Source: Symsagittifera roscoffensis (taxonomy: Eukaryota > Xenacoelomorpha > Acoela > Convolutidae). Taken from it: 64,000 bases of DNA. The position numbers were made by a program, and so were the translations under genes. The stretch spans positions 4,603,624 through 4,667,623 of the forward strand of contig NC_087071.1 of the NCBI RefSeq assembly GCF_963678635.1, in the 5' to 3' direction. Positions 55,601 through 64,000 of the stretch are shown piece after piece (position 1 is the first letter of the stretch; each line of letters opens with the position of its first letter). The notes beneath the pieces are model-generated. The model made no database searches. It saw nothing but the letters and a program-made list of their open reading frames with translations, and had not been told where the DNA came from.

Positions 55601-57251
55601 CAAGAAAAACGCAATCACCTATTTAGACGATGTTTTTATGCAATCACAAACAAAAGACGAAATGTTCAATGTTTTAGAAAAATATCACCAAATACTTCAG
55701 AACGAAAATCTGAAGGCCGCCCCCGATAAATCACACTTCTTTTTGACAAGAGTTAAATTCTTAGGACATAATATAGAAAGAAAAACAATCACTCCATTGA
55801 AATCACGCATTGACGCTATTCAAAAACTTCAACCACCAACAAATAAAAAGAAAATCCAAGAATTTCTTGGAATGTTAAACTTTTTAAGTAAATATGTTTA
55901 TAAAATGCAATTATATCTACGACCATTTTATAACATCCTTAGACAACAAAATAATTTTGAATGGAACACAGAACATCAAACACGATTTGAAGAAATAAAG
56001 AAACTTTTAACTGAACAAATTTCAAACACAATTCCAGATTCAAATCAACCATTTTATGCAATGTGCGATGCTTCGAACTTTGGCATCGGTGCAGCACTAT
56101 TACAATCACATAATGGTACAAATAAAATGAACCTCATATCAGCAAATTCTCGATTATTCACTCAAGCAGAGCTACGACTCTCAACTCTAATGAGAGAATG
56201 TACAGCCATAATATATACACTGACAGAATATGAATTTCTGATACTTGGATCAAAACATCCAACAGTTCTATTCACAGACCATAAACCAATCATCTTTCTC
56301 TTTACACAAAAATCTAACCCAAACCACCGAGTTTACAGATTTCAACTAATTCTAATGAAATTCCCAAACTTACATATAGTTTGGACTGCAGGAAAAAATC
56401 TTGCATTACCAGACACCTTAAGTCGAAATACACCACCTGAATTACTTACACGAAAAACAACAGTTGAAATACCCAAAAACATAAAATTCTACCTTGCAGA
56501 AAACGAAACATCACCCCGATTGGAATGCAAATATGCAGTAAAAACTGATATTGAACAATCACAAATAAATAGTTTACAACATTTCCCACTTTATTTAGAT
56601 TGTCAAAATAATCATTATGAAGTTGATTTACTTGGAACATCAACTTTCAAACCAATCCCATATTCTCAATGGATAAAAAATAACACCCAACAAAAACGAA
56701 CAAAACAACACCCGCCTAAGAAAGACCATTTTCCACTAATTGAAAAAGAAGATTTAACTGATAAAATAAATTTATCAGGACCACAAACAAATGATTCAAA
56801 ATACACAATAAATCAAGTTTTTGACCTTCACGACCCACTTGATACAATACCCTTATCTAAATTCGAAATTGAAAACATTTTTCTCCCTCCAACAGAAACG
56901 ATTACAATTTCAACACTGAAACAATATCAAAATCTTGACTCGATAATTAGACAGCTAAAATCATGGCACAAATATAAAACTAAACCTGTCAAGGCAGATT
57001 CAACCATTCTAGGAAACAAAACACTCCTCCGATACTTTCGCAAATTTAACAACACAACAATTAACAAAAATACAGACCTTTTAGAGTATAACCTGAATGA
57101 ATCTACAGTTCCATGTCTCCCTTTAAGTATGATTCTTATAGCTTTTAATATTTCACATACACAAAATATTAAAGGACACTCTGGATCAGAAAAAACATAT
57201 TCAAATTTTATTCAAAAAATTTTTACTTCCCAAATGCACCAATTTGGATAA
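52611..57251 (+). CDS. pol: gag C-terminus, protease, reverse transcriptase, RNase H
   Basis: 1,546 residues in the gag frame. End of capsid, then a zinc knuckle (CNYCRRYGHSISEC, about residue 110), then a long Asn/Arg/Ser/Tyr-rich region (about 165-345). Protease: LIDSGAESNII near 493. Reverse transcriptase: VLDARYLNS, FTTADMNSAYNQMP, and the catalytic YLDD near 1003. RNase H: MCDASNFGIGAALL near 1149 and FTDHKPI. It ends inside the integrase N-terminal zinc domain (KGHSGSEKTYSNF) at a frame change near 57220. Translation of the part before 52611 belongs to the same protein. Confidence 0.9.
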   Translation: MTEILMMTLTPQLRKIAIKKRASHPSSIREPDLDFRKLVDKLEQAEITMKLEETENLKLQYVNRIETTPTNINNIQESETDLVEKITEILNIYEKNPNFKGKPSFKKWCNYCRRYGHSISECRQKQQDNQSKPQKYKEPNKSFYQYMKKDQNLPNKTVHSNNSSGKPLPNNTNYTRNQSPYNSSYRGRSPERRNTNNSSQNHYNRPNSRNNYSRSNSNTQRFVSRSNSQSRNNYYPNNQSRNSSYNRNRNYSYNRNRSYSNNRNQNYPNNQSRNNSYNRSNYNRPNNNYQNRSRNNSQNRHPSYNNRYRNYSQSPHRNNNNYNNSNNRHRSSTPKHQRQINQVQSNPETTSDPPGIDDTVTDTLKLNQINCTSSDSESDTENTLSINMIKVENDYESVIYEQPFSSHIYENQSEFLQNYYTTPINSTPTTQETNEINTTNQTNKNIKTKCLNTNHIYQNIQKEQPKEKIWTIPFLLESPRNKEFQPPDLEIDFLIDSGAESNIINIPTWNEIKTLHPKLTPLETSSKLATAQGSTLINYGKIQLFLLPTRTMEQSKILNKPFKQIFHITDIKYNIIGIPFISKYIPTINILNSKILIKDKYTKTKETSLTFFQRLNKQPPFFSKFYPIFNQQRKHLKPLSGNIYNFSIKQVHQYDKEQNKQKFYMSEFEFKPIHKFFKITISSIKYLENSNSDIISLHVYNNTPYQVTLPLGLLGYCETNATISPIHEKAYRVNNILQLLDICQSTILNEELSINNIISNENRNTDYFTKTPYFKPTFNISNYTEDQQNFLTMFNFQHSQITQDEFEKLAKQLIKYSSVYATSKFDVGKISSSLHLPLKPDAVFKKQRASKVPIHLHDKVNRLLDILEQYNIISPVNKEEQPKGNTFINPVIILAKGESLKIVLDARYLNSLIDESKCNWPIEPIQVILTKINGKYFTTADMNSAYNQMPLDEQSRRLTQFVIGNQQYEFNRLFYGISIGPAAFSAFMSKIFRPLILKKNAITYLDDVFMQSQTKDEMFNVLEKYHQILQNENLKAAPDKSHFFLTRVKFLGHNIERKTITPLKSRIDAIQKLQPPTNKKKIQEFLGMLNFLSKYVYKMQLYLRPFYNILRQQNNFEWNTEHQTRFEEIKKLLTEQISNTIPDSNQPFYAMCDASNFGIGAALLQSHNGTNKMNLISANSRLFTQAELRLSTLMRECTAIIYTLTEYEFLILGSKHPTVLFTDHKPIIFLFTQKSNPNHRVYRFQLILMKFPNLHIVWTAGKNLALPDTLSRNTPPELLTRKTTVEIPKNIKFYLAENETSPRLECKYAVKTDIEQSQINSLQHFPLYLDCQNNHYEVDLLGTSTFKPIPYSQWIKNNTQQKRTKQHPPKKDHFPLIEKEDLTDKINLSGPQTNDSKYTINQVFDLHDPLDTIPLSKFEIENIFLPPTETITISTLKQYQNLDSIIRQLKSWHKYKTKPVKADSTILGNKTLLRYFRKFNNTTINKNTDLLEYNLNESTVPCLPLSMILIAFNISHTQNIKGHSGSEKTYSNFIQKIFTSQMHQFG

Positions 57252-58636
57252 AAGTACTATGCAATGACTGTATAGTATGTCAACTAAATAAACCTTACCC
57301 AAATCAAAAACAAATAGCACAAAAACAAGATTTTAAAGGACAAAGCTTGTACTTTAACCATCGTATCTCATTTGATACTAAAGGACCAATTTCACCCTCA
57401 TCAGAAGGAAACTCGTACATTATGGTAATTGTTGACGCATTTACACATTATGTAGCACTTAACCCAGTACCACATTGTAACGCTTATTACGCTTACACAA
57501 CACTCTATGAACACTGGATAGCAAAATTCGGACTACCAGAAATTTTAGTTACAGACAACGGTACAGAATTCATAAATAATGAAATTATCACACTATGTCA
57601 TTTATATAACATTAAACACAAACCACGTACATCTCATGCACCTTGGACAAACGGCTTAGTCGAAGGTATGAACCGTTCATTACAAGAATATCTTAGATGT
57701 ATCATCAACGGAAATGATACAAAATATACCGAATGGTCAACAGATGTAAAATTATTTCCCTTAGCATATAATTCACAAATTACGACAACTTTAGGAATGT
57801 CACCATACGAAATGGTTTTTAACCAAAAGCCACGCAAACCAATAATGTTTACAGCAAATTCTCATAAAAACGCACAAGGTTATTGTCAACCAAATAAAGA
57901 CTCAATTTGTTATAACCTACCTTTACATACACACGATGAAGATCATTTTCATCACCCACAAATTCTTAAACTAGCCTCCGGTACACACACCGAATGGATT
58001 CTAAATAGAGATAAAAAACACAATGAAATTTATCAAAAAATAACAAAAAAGTTATTACAAAGACAAAACATTAATGAACAAATCAATTCACGTTTTACAC
58101 CAGCCTCCGAATTAAAAATTGGAACATTTGTTTTAATACCTAATTTTAATACTCAAAAAGGAATTTCTAAAAAATTACAACCCCTTCGAAAAGGACCATA
58201 CCAAATAATTGCAAAACCCACTGATGTAACATATAAAATTACCGACTCAAACAAAAAAGAAATCGTTCAACATCGAAACAACCTATTACCTTATTACCCA
58301 AAAGAATACGCACTCCGCGAATTAACTCAATTATATTCTTTCACAGGATTAAAAATCATTCAAAATGAACCACATCTGAAAAACACAGAACAAAATGATA
58401 ACCCCACCGAAAATCAAAACACAAAACCAATCGCCACCAAAAACAATACACAAAACCATAAAGAATCCCCAAAACAAAGAAAAAATAGAAAAATGACCGA
58501 ACAAATAATACCCCAAGAACAAATCGACAAATCAGAAAATAGAAAAACAACAAGACTCCGAAATCAACCACGTAAAAACTATAAAATATTCATCCCCCAA
58601 TCTAAAATTTTAAAGAAAGTGGAATTTCAAAAGTAA
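57231..58636 (+). CDS. integrase with GPY/F module (-1 frame)
   Basis: The frame is open from the zinc-binding remainder (VLCNDCIVCQLNKP, 57267 on), before the first Met at 57347. Catalytic core: Asp in SFDTKGP, Asp in VTDNGTEF and Glu in GLVEGMN, with exactly 35 residues between the last two (DX35E). GPY/F module near residue 282 counted from the Met (PLRKGPYQIIAKPTDVTYKI). It ends in a long charged Asn/Gln/Lys-rich tail. It lies in the -1 frame relative to RT/RNase H; the zinc domain is split between the two frames, so a frameshift (programmed or mutational) near the AAAAAATTTTT run is needed. Confidence 0.88.
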
Positions 58637-59234
58637 TTTTAACATTATACTTCACTATCTTGAAACCTTCGAAAGATTTTTCATTTACATTTTTCAAAAT
58701 AACATGCTGACAAGTACGTAATAATTCTAGTTCAAAATAGACCAATAGGATTCATCCAATCCGTCACTTTCTCTAACTCAAACTAAGACCAATTAGACGA
58801 ATCATATAGAACTCCAGGCACATCTCTAACTATAACTTTACGACCTCCAGGTCAAAAATAAGCAAACCACTCCAACTTGACAACTAAAATAAATATCACC
58901 ATAATACCGTACCCCTCCCTTATCTAATAACCCAAAGATCAACAATATTTCCCCAACTCAGACCACGAATACCCCCAAAGCAAATTTGTTAACTTAGCCT
59001 AAAGTAACAAAATGAACATTTTAATTAGCCTAAAGTATAAAAATCTCACCATACCCCGGATCATTTGACAAACAAAAATAAAGAAAAAGACGACCTCCCA
59101 ATCACCATGAAAATTGCCCCCAACAATTTTTTACAAAACTCAACCCACTTGTCAAAAAACTAATAAATAATCCGACCACACTTGAAAATCGCCTCAAACA
59201 GCAAAAAATATTCGACCAAGAGATCATTTCTTAA
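58637..59234 (+). other. noncoding gap between integrase and membrane ORFs
   Basis: About 600 bases without a usable frame, C- and A-rich. It could hold a splice acceptor or internal promoter for the downstream ORFs, but no specific signal is convincing. Confidence 0.5.
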
Positions 59235-59465
59235 ATGCTCTTCTCTCAATCAGTTACTCAAATACTCATAAATTTTAAACATTTTTTTACAATACTTGAA
59301 ACCTTTATAATATTTCTTTTTGATATACTTGAATCTTTTCTAATAATCCTAATCATTTTTTGTAACATTTTTTTAATTTTCTACACTATACTCGAACTAT
59401 TCCTCCAACTTTCTAAAACCCTTGATTATATCCACAGGTACGATTTATACAACTTGTCTAAATGA
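59235..59465 (+). CDS. small hydrophobic protein 1 (retroelement)
   Basis: 76 residues, mostly Phe/Ile/Leu (FLIILIIFCNIFLIFYTILE), long enough for one or two membrane helices, with a short polar C-terminus. Its stop overlaps the next ATG (AAATGATAC). In AT-rich DNA such frames can arise by chance, but the stop/start coupling and the position before env make it worth keeping. Confidence 0.4.
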   Translation: MLFSQSVTQILINFKHFFTILETFIIFLFDILESFLIILIIFCNIFLIFYTILELFLQLSKTLDYIHRYDLYNLSK

Positions 59466-59650
59466 TACGAACAATTTTCAGTAGAACCGATATTTTTTTA
59501 TTGTTTGTAATTTTCATAACATTTTTATCATCCCTCATTTTGACAATATGTAAATGTATAAAGAAAGCAATCTTCACATTTGCCCTAGCAACAATCCTTC
59601 TAATTCTTTTTTTGGAAGAATATTATAATAAACATAAACCTTCCCACTAA
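59462..59650 (+). CDS. small membrane protein 2 (retroelement)
   Basis: 62 residues with two hydrophobic helices (DIFLLFVIFITFLSSLIL; KAIFTFALATILLILFLEE) around a short Cys/Lys loop and a Lys/His end. The ATG overlaps the preceding stop. Directly after its stop the next long frame (no ATG) begins in the -1 frame, so this protein might be the membrane-anchored start of a larger product made by frameshifting or splicing. Confidence 0.45.
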   Translation: MIRTIFSRTDIFLLFVIFITFLSSLILTICKCIKKAIFTFALATILLILFLEEYYNKHKPSH

Positions 59651-59655
59651 AGTAA

Positions 59656-60792
59656 CAATTCAAAAATCCATCAAAAATTGCTACCCAACAGTCACAGAAT
59701 CAGTCTTCACCGACATCATCCCAAGATAACCAAACACCACCTTCAACTACTCAAAATCCTCAAACATCTACACGAATTTCTTTTCAAGACAATCCATACA
59801 CTTTTGAAGAACGACATGCTCGTTTATCAGAACCACTAGAACCAGTTCAACGACAAGCACCTCTAAGCGAACCAACATATAACCTATACCCAACACTACC
59901 ACAAGAACTAAGTAGAATAAGAAATCCTAGTCAAAACCAAAATACAGTCGAAATAAATAGACAAATTATACATCCTCGACGAAACAGAAATTTTCAAACT
60001 CCACGAGTTCATTTTGATATACCTCAATCCCCATCACAAAACACTCCAGAAAACCCCATTGATATATTACCAGAAACCCCTACGATTCTTTCACAACGTA
60101 GCACCTCAAGCCTACCATCAGATTACTTATGTTCAACACCAACATCTGAACAAATACGTGAAAATCCCTTTAACCCCCCAAACCAGGCATCACGACTACC
60201 ATATTGGACAACACATTCATTTACACAAGGTGAATTAAATTTAGTCAATAATCCAATAGATATTTCTACGGATACAACAACATCCTCATCACTACCAGAA
60301 ACATTATCACTACCATCAACACCATCAATAAGCCAGATTTCACCACCACCTTTTAACTTAAATTTTCCAAATAATCTCGACGCCAGATATCGAGAACAAT
60401 CATCAATAAATATTCCTTTAAGACTAGATTGGAATACATTTACAGCACCTCCACCATTATTTGGACAACATCAAGAAAGTAACCGCCTTCATAACTGGGC
60501 ACTTAATAGATTACAATATCGCCAAGATATTCACAACGATATCCGTGATCACAATATTCAAATACTCCAACAAAACAGTTTACAATTAAAGTTTGAAATC
60601 ACAGTTAAGTTAAATAATATTACCCAACATCCCTACCCATTAAATCCACCTAACATAACAGCTCAATCATTACCACCACCGTTTATAACTACTGAAGTAA
60701 TATACAAATACGACAGATACACCAAAAACACAATTGGCTACATTACATTTTATAATCCATACTCAGGATTATCATACACATGTATATTCTAA
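59656..60792 (+). CDS. 378-codon open frame without ATG
   Basis: The frame between the stop TAA 59653-59655 and the stop TAA 60790-60792 contains no ATG. The first two thirds are Pro/Ser/Thr/Gln-rich (SSPTSSQDNQTPPSTTQ; PETLSLPSTPSISQISPPP) with Arg patches; the last third looks folded (HNWALNRLQYRQDIHNDIRD, then FEITVKLNNITQHPYPLNPP and YKYDRYTKNTIGYITFYNPY). Its stop overlaps the env ATG. It must be translated by splicing, frameshift or a non-ATG start. Composition matches the flanking genes, so it is probably a real gene; function unknown. Confidence 0.62.
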   Translation, partial: QFKNPSKIATQQSQNQSSPTSSQDNQTPPSTTQNPQTSTRISFQDNPYTFEERHARLSEPLEPVQRQAPLSEPTYNLYPTLPQELSRIRNPSQNQNTVEINRQIIHPRRNRNFQTPRVHFDIPQSPSQNTPENPIDILPETPTILSQRSTSSLPSDYLCSTPTSEQIRENPFNPPNQASRLPYWTTHSFTQGELNLVNNPIDISTDTTTSSSLPETLSLPSTPSISQISPPPFNLNFPNNLDARYREQSSINIPLRLDWNTFTAPPPLFGQHQESNRLHNWALNRLQYRQDIHNDIRDHNIQILQQNSLQLKFEITVKLNNITQHPYPLNPPNITAQSLPPPFITTEVIYKYDRYTKNTIGYITFYNPYSGLSYTCIF

Positions 60793-63398
60793 AATTATTA
60801 ATTTTTCTCCAACTCCTTTTTCTAGTAATCTCAAATCAAAACATAAACCCTTCTCCTCGTACAGGACCACAAGATTTATTAGTAACACATTACGATTGTG
60901 AAGAAAATGAACAAAAAACACTACATAAATATGCAATAAATCAAGTATCACAATGTGAAACAGAACCACAAGCTATAGAAACGACTGATGTAATAGCAAC
61001 ACTCTATTCAAAAGCCCGAGCAACAACAGTTACAGGTTATAAATTCACAGCAACATTTTCCGAAAAGAAAGTACATTGTTCACAAGTCTCGAACGGAAAC
61101 AAAAACCGACTTGACCATGAATCATTCTATCAAAGTAATATAGAACGTCTTTTACATCTCAATCCCGACGATTGTAAAAATGAATTACTTAGACTAAACA
61201 TCACACAAAATAAAAACTCCGCAAGAAAGTTAGTTAACTTTCAAGTTTTTTCAGACTCTGTACATCAATCACAACTTGAAAGACACCAAGGACATATAAA
61301 ACTAGACGAAAAATACCCGTATAACGGCGCACACGGACGATTAACCTATGACCTACACGATAAACATTGGATACCACACATTGGAATAAATGACCCATCA
61401 AACTGCAAAGCAGACACAAAAAATAAAGGATACCAAGAAATAATGTTTTTCGATTGGAAAATACAACTCGAAAAAATACAACTAACACGAGATTTATCAG
61501 ATAATACAATGATCTATCAAGGAATCCGATTACCTTGTAAAAATGATCAAGGTTATTGCGACCCTACAACGAGAACACAAGCAACAATTGTTTGGTTCCC
61601 CGAAGATACATGTACAACATTTCAAGTAGCAAAAATACACGCTCGTATGATAAAATTTCACGAAAAATATTTTATACAATCAATTCCATATGAACAAGTC
61701 CATCCATCACGAAAACTAAGTTCTAATTTTAGAAACATAGACAATATAGAAAATAAATTGACACGTTTTCAAATATATCAAGAAACAGAACTTGCATGTA
61801 AATACAGGAATCCACTTCACAGAACACAATACTCTGAAATATTAGTTGAATACGAAAAAGGATTCGACATGACCACTGGAAAAGTAAAAATCGACCCATA
61901 TGCCACAGGTCATCCTCCAAACGAAGGAACATCCTATATACCAGTTAATTTTGAAAAAAGCAACGGACAACCTGGTGGACATCTAAAACCCCATGACACC
62001 AGAAGCACACGCTTACAAGAATTATCACTAATGAATACTACATATTTCGGTAATATCCACTATGATATTCACTTAGATATGAAACTAGATTATACAATTA
62101 GCCGAATTTTTCAAGAAATGTCACTCTCCGAATTAGAAACACTACACCAACTATGCGAATTAGAACGAACACAAATATTACAATCACTTGCACTAGCAGT
62201 ATTAAAAATACCCTATGCAGGATACTTATTATCTGGAAATAGATCAAATTTTTTAGACTATGAAGGAAACATCTTATGGTTTTATACTTGTACTAAAAAA
62301 GTATCACCACTATACGTTTTTGAAGATAAAAGTTGTTATAAAAGAATCCCTATCTTTTATAAGAATAAAGTACATTTCGTGGATACACTTTCACGAAGAA
62401 CCTATTTCTGGGATACCGCAGTCCCATGTGGATCAGAAAACAGCCACAATGTAGTACAACTAAACCCTGATGAAAATAAATATTATCTTCTCACTCCATA
62501 TCCCACATTAATGCAATCACTCAAAAAATTTTCACCAGAAAGCATTCGCGCTATTGCTCGAAACCCAAATATAGACTTACAATCAATAGGAATCTATTCA
62601 AAATCAGATATTCAACATCACATTAGAACACAACAATTCCAAGAATTATTAACACAAATGGACACTATACAAAGACAATCAATAGACCAAAATTTACGCA
62701 AACTTGCAGAAACCGCAGGATTTGCCGATATCTACACGCAAGACTATAGCGGATATTTTAAAGACATTAAAGATTATATATATCTAAACGGTGAAAAATA
62801 CCGTCCCCAAGATATATCACCAATTAACATTTTTAGCTTTGTTACACTCAAAAATGAGATCCTCGATTTTCTAGGATGGCCCTACTACATCTTAGAAAAA
62901 TTGACTATTTTATACGCAATGTTTAACTTTATTGGATTTCTTTTCTCACTTTTAAAAGGAATCTACAACACATGTGCTATACACACACAAGTAAACAGAC
63001 AAGCAAGCGTAGCACGCATACTCTTTGCAGGATTTTTTGGAATATTTTCTACATCTATAAACAAAATTCTTTTAGACGCACAAATAAAAGAATATAACAC
63101 AAAAATAGCAACACGACAAAATACATACGACGAAGAACATAACAATGTAGACATAACGCCAACGGCACCACAATTACCAGCCCTACCAAATAACCATCCA
63201 CTATCCCTAGTCCCACGAAATTTTCGAAATTTAGCCATCACACATAATCCAAATTTTCGACTCACCACATCACAAAGTCCCATCCAACATATAATGACAC
63301 ACCAGTCACAAGATGATAATACTTATGAACAAATTATTGAACAACCCCATACCACCGCTTTTCAGTCTCAAAATAATCATTTTTTTAGCCCACGATGA
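60780..63398 (+). CDS. env: envelope-like transmembrane glycoprotein
   Basis: 872 residues, intact. Signal peptide at residues 1-18 (MYILKLLIFLQLLFLVIS). A Cys-rich ectodomain begins with LLVTHYDCEENEQKTLH; N-glycosylation sites include LNITQ, NTTYF and NRSNF. A membrane-proximal ILDFLGWPYYILEKLT leads to a transmembrane helix (about residues 703-735) and a second hydrophobic stretch (ILFAGFFGIFSTSI), then a tail of about 110 residues rich in Pro, Gln and His. The layout is that of a viral fusion glycoprotein; a relation to chuvirus-like, class III type glycoproteins is possible but untested. Presence of env suggests an infectious ancestry. Confidence 0.75.
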   Translation: MYILKLLIFLQLLFLVISNQNINPSPRTGPQDLLVTHYDCEENEQKTLHKYAINQVSQCETEPQAIETTDVIATLYSKARATTVTGYKFTATFSEKKVHCSQVSNGNKNRLDHESFYQSNIERLLHLNPDDCKNELLRLNITQNKNSARKLVNFQVFSDSVHQSQLERHQGHIKLDEKYPYNGAHGRLTYDLHDKHWIPHIGINDPSNCKADTKNKGYQEIMFFDWKIQLEKIQLTRDLSDNTMIYQGIRLPCKNDQGYCDPTTRTQATIVWFPEDTCTTFQVAKIHARMIKFHEKYFIQSIPYEQVHPSRKLSSNFRNIDNIENKLTRFQIYQETELACKYRNPLHRTQYSEILVEYEKGFDMTTGKVKIDPYATGHPPNEGTSYIPVNFEKSNGQPGGHLKPHDTRSTRLQELSLMNTTYFGNIHYDIHLDMKLDYTISRIFQEMSLSELETLHQLCELERTQILQSLALAVLKIPYAGYLLSGNRSNFLDYEGNILWFYTCTKKVSPLYVFEDKSCYKRIPIFYKNKVHFVDTLSRRTYFWDTAVPCGSENSHNVVQLNPDENKYYLLTPYPTLMQSLKKFSPESIRAIARNPNIDLQSIGIYSKSDIQHHIRTQQFQELLTQMDTIQRQSIDQNLRKLAETAGFADIYTQDYSGYFKDIKDYIYLNGEKYRPQDISPINIFSFVTLKNEILDFLGWPYYILEKLTILYAMFNFIGFLFSLLKGIYNTCAIHTQVNRQASVARILFAGFFGIFSTSINKILLDAQIKEYNTKIATRQNTYDEEHNNVDITPTAPQLPALPNNHPLSLVPRNFRNLAITHNPNFRLTTSQSPIQHIMTHQSQDDNTYEQIIEQPHTTAFQSQNNHFFSPR

Positions 63399-64000
63399 GC
63401 CGCCAACTTGGATCACTACACCGATCAAATTCCCACCCAACCAATCTTACCTCTCCAATCCCAATAATACCACTTTTTGCTTTTCCGCCACCCGATTTTC
63501 CACCTAGTAATGTAACATCAGGCATGAATTCCGACACTAATTCACACATCTCAGTTTTATATTCCATCTCACAACTCAATAACCCGAATATTGAAACCCC
63601 CGATGAATTTGCCGACTCAGAACCATCCCCATCCAATAATTTTCATAACTCTTCTAATTTTTCTCAACCCCCTTTTCAACCCATATTATCCAATAACCCT
63701 GACCCAATCACCCCCACACCCTCTTATGCTTCCCAAGTTACCCCAACCTACTCCTCATACCATTCTGACCAATCATCTCATTCTCCAGACACCCCCCGAA
63801 TCTCCCCAGAGCTAGATAATTTTATTACCCTTCAACAACAACCCTACCACCTTAATACCCCAACCATAAACCAAATCTCCTCCACAATAAATTCATCCAA
63901 CCCCCCTACCCCTACACCCTCTTCAAATTATACTGAATCATTAGCACCATCATCCACATCAACTGAATCTTCACTCAACATTAATAGAGCTTACCGCACT
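63395..64000 (+). CDS. Pro/Ser/Asn-rich ORF after env, open at window end
   Basis: The ATG at 63395 overlaps the env stop (ATGA). All 202 codons to base 64000 are open, so the gene continues outside the window. The sequence is low-complexity: Pro, Ser, Thr and Asn dominate (SNPPTPTPSSNYTESLAPSS), with few charged or hydrophobic residues and no Cys, so it is predicted to be disordered. The extreme C-over-G bias of the strand could favour such a frame, but a 606-base run without stops together with the start/stop overlap argues for coding. Confidence 0.55.
   Translation, partial: MSRQLGSLHRSNSHPTNLTSPIPIIPLFAFPPPDFPPSNVTSGMNSDTNSHISVLYSISQLNNPNIETPDEFADSEPSPSNNFHNSSNFSQPPFQPILSNNPDPITPTPSYASQVTPTYSSYHSDQSSHSPDTPRISPELDNFITLQQQPYHLNTPTINQISSTINSSNPPTPTPSSNYTESLAPSSTSTESSLNINRAYRT

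Larger units (their letters stand above)
48306..64000 (+). mobile_element. large env-bearing Ty3-type retroelement (5' part, >15.7 kb)
   Basis: Order: LTR/leader, basic pre-gag ORF, gag, protease, reverse transcriptase, RNase H, integrase with GPY/F module, two small membrane ORFs, ATG-less open frame, env-like glycoprotein, Pro/Ser-rich ORF. The pol domain order (RT-RH-INT) and GPY/F place it with Ty3/gypsy-type elements. The plus strand is strikingly A-rich and G-poor throughout. The 3' LTR lies beyond the window. Few disabling changes suggest a fairly young copy. Confidence 0.85.

Noticed and set aside
61234-61509. Minus-strand frames under env
   Set aside because: Shadows of a strongly A- and C-biased coding strand; no independent support.

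Overview
The window is AT-rich animal DNA and consists almost entirely of transposable elements nested in or placed beside one another. One probable host gene (39950-40670) has a GT-AG intron and a signal peptide. That gene, together with Polinton, BEL/Pao and Ty3-type elements, points to an invertebrate animal; the sequence alone does not name the species. A 200-N assembly gap lies at 31327-31526.

Layout. 1-2440: AT-rich noncoding DNA with a palindromic foldback (1491-1810), a MITE-like repeat (370-748) and a relic of a repeat seen again at 28-31 kb. 2487-27600: a degenerate BEL/Pao gag region tandemly repeated three times (units of about 1.6 kb). The middle unit is split by a complete Polinton/Maverick virus-like DNA transposon at 4669-24809 (20,141 bp, terminal inverted repeats of about 0.6 kb, 6-bp target duplication GCCACC). 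The undisturbed site is present in the two neighbouring units.

The Polinton carries, on the minus strand, an adenovirus-type protease, a membrane protein, the major capsid protein, a basic core-like protein, a penton-like minor capsid protein, an integrase, a packaging ATPase, an RNase H/exonuclease-like protein and small PC4-like and unknown proteins. The protein-primed DNA polymerase B is on the plus strand, behind a promoter with three 60-bp repeats each holding TGACGTCA. A 4,327-bp internal block (integrase to PC4-like genes) is tandemly duplicated (8831-13157 and 13158-17480). The element is decayed: five in-frame stops in the polymerase, frameshifts in the minor capsid gene, stops in the integrase and an Asn where the first catalytic Asp of the integrase is expected.

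27400-31326: BEL zinc knuckles and two direct repeats of about 1.4 kb, the second cut by the gap. 31527-38066: a GC-richer, broken Ty3-type element with gag, protease and integrase but no reverse transcriptase. 38100-45500: mostly noncoding, with the small secreted-protein gene and another copy of the MITE-like repeat. 45523-48306: two 1,383-bp direct repeats separated by 18 bp.

48306-64000 (continuing beyond the window): an unusually large Ty3-type retroelement, at least 15.7 kb. It has a basic ORF upstream of gag, a gag-pol frame with one in-frame stop, an integrase in the -1 frame, two small membrane ORFs, a 378-codon open frame with no ATG, an envelope-like glycoprotein, and a Pro/Ser-rich ORF that overlaps the env stop (ATGA) and is still open at the window end. 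This element and the internally duplicated Polinton are the most noteworthy systems here.
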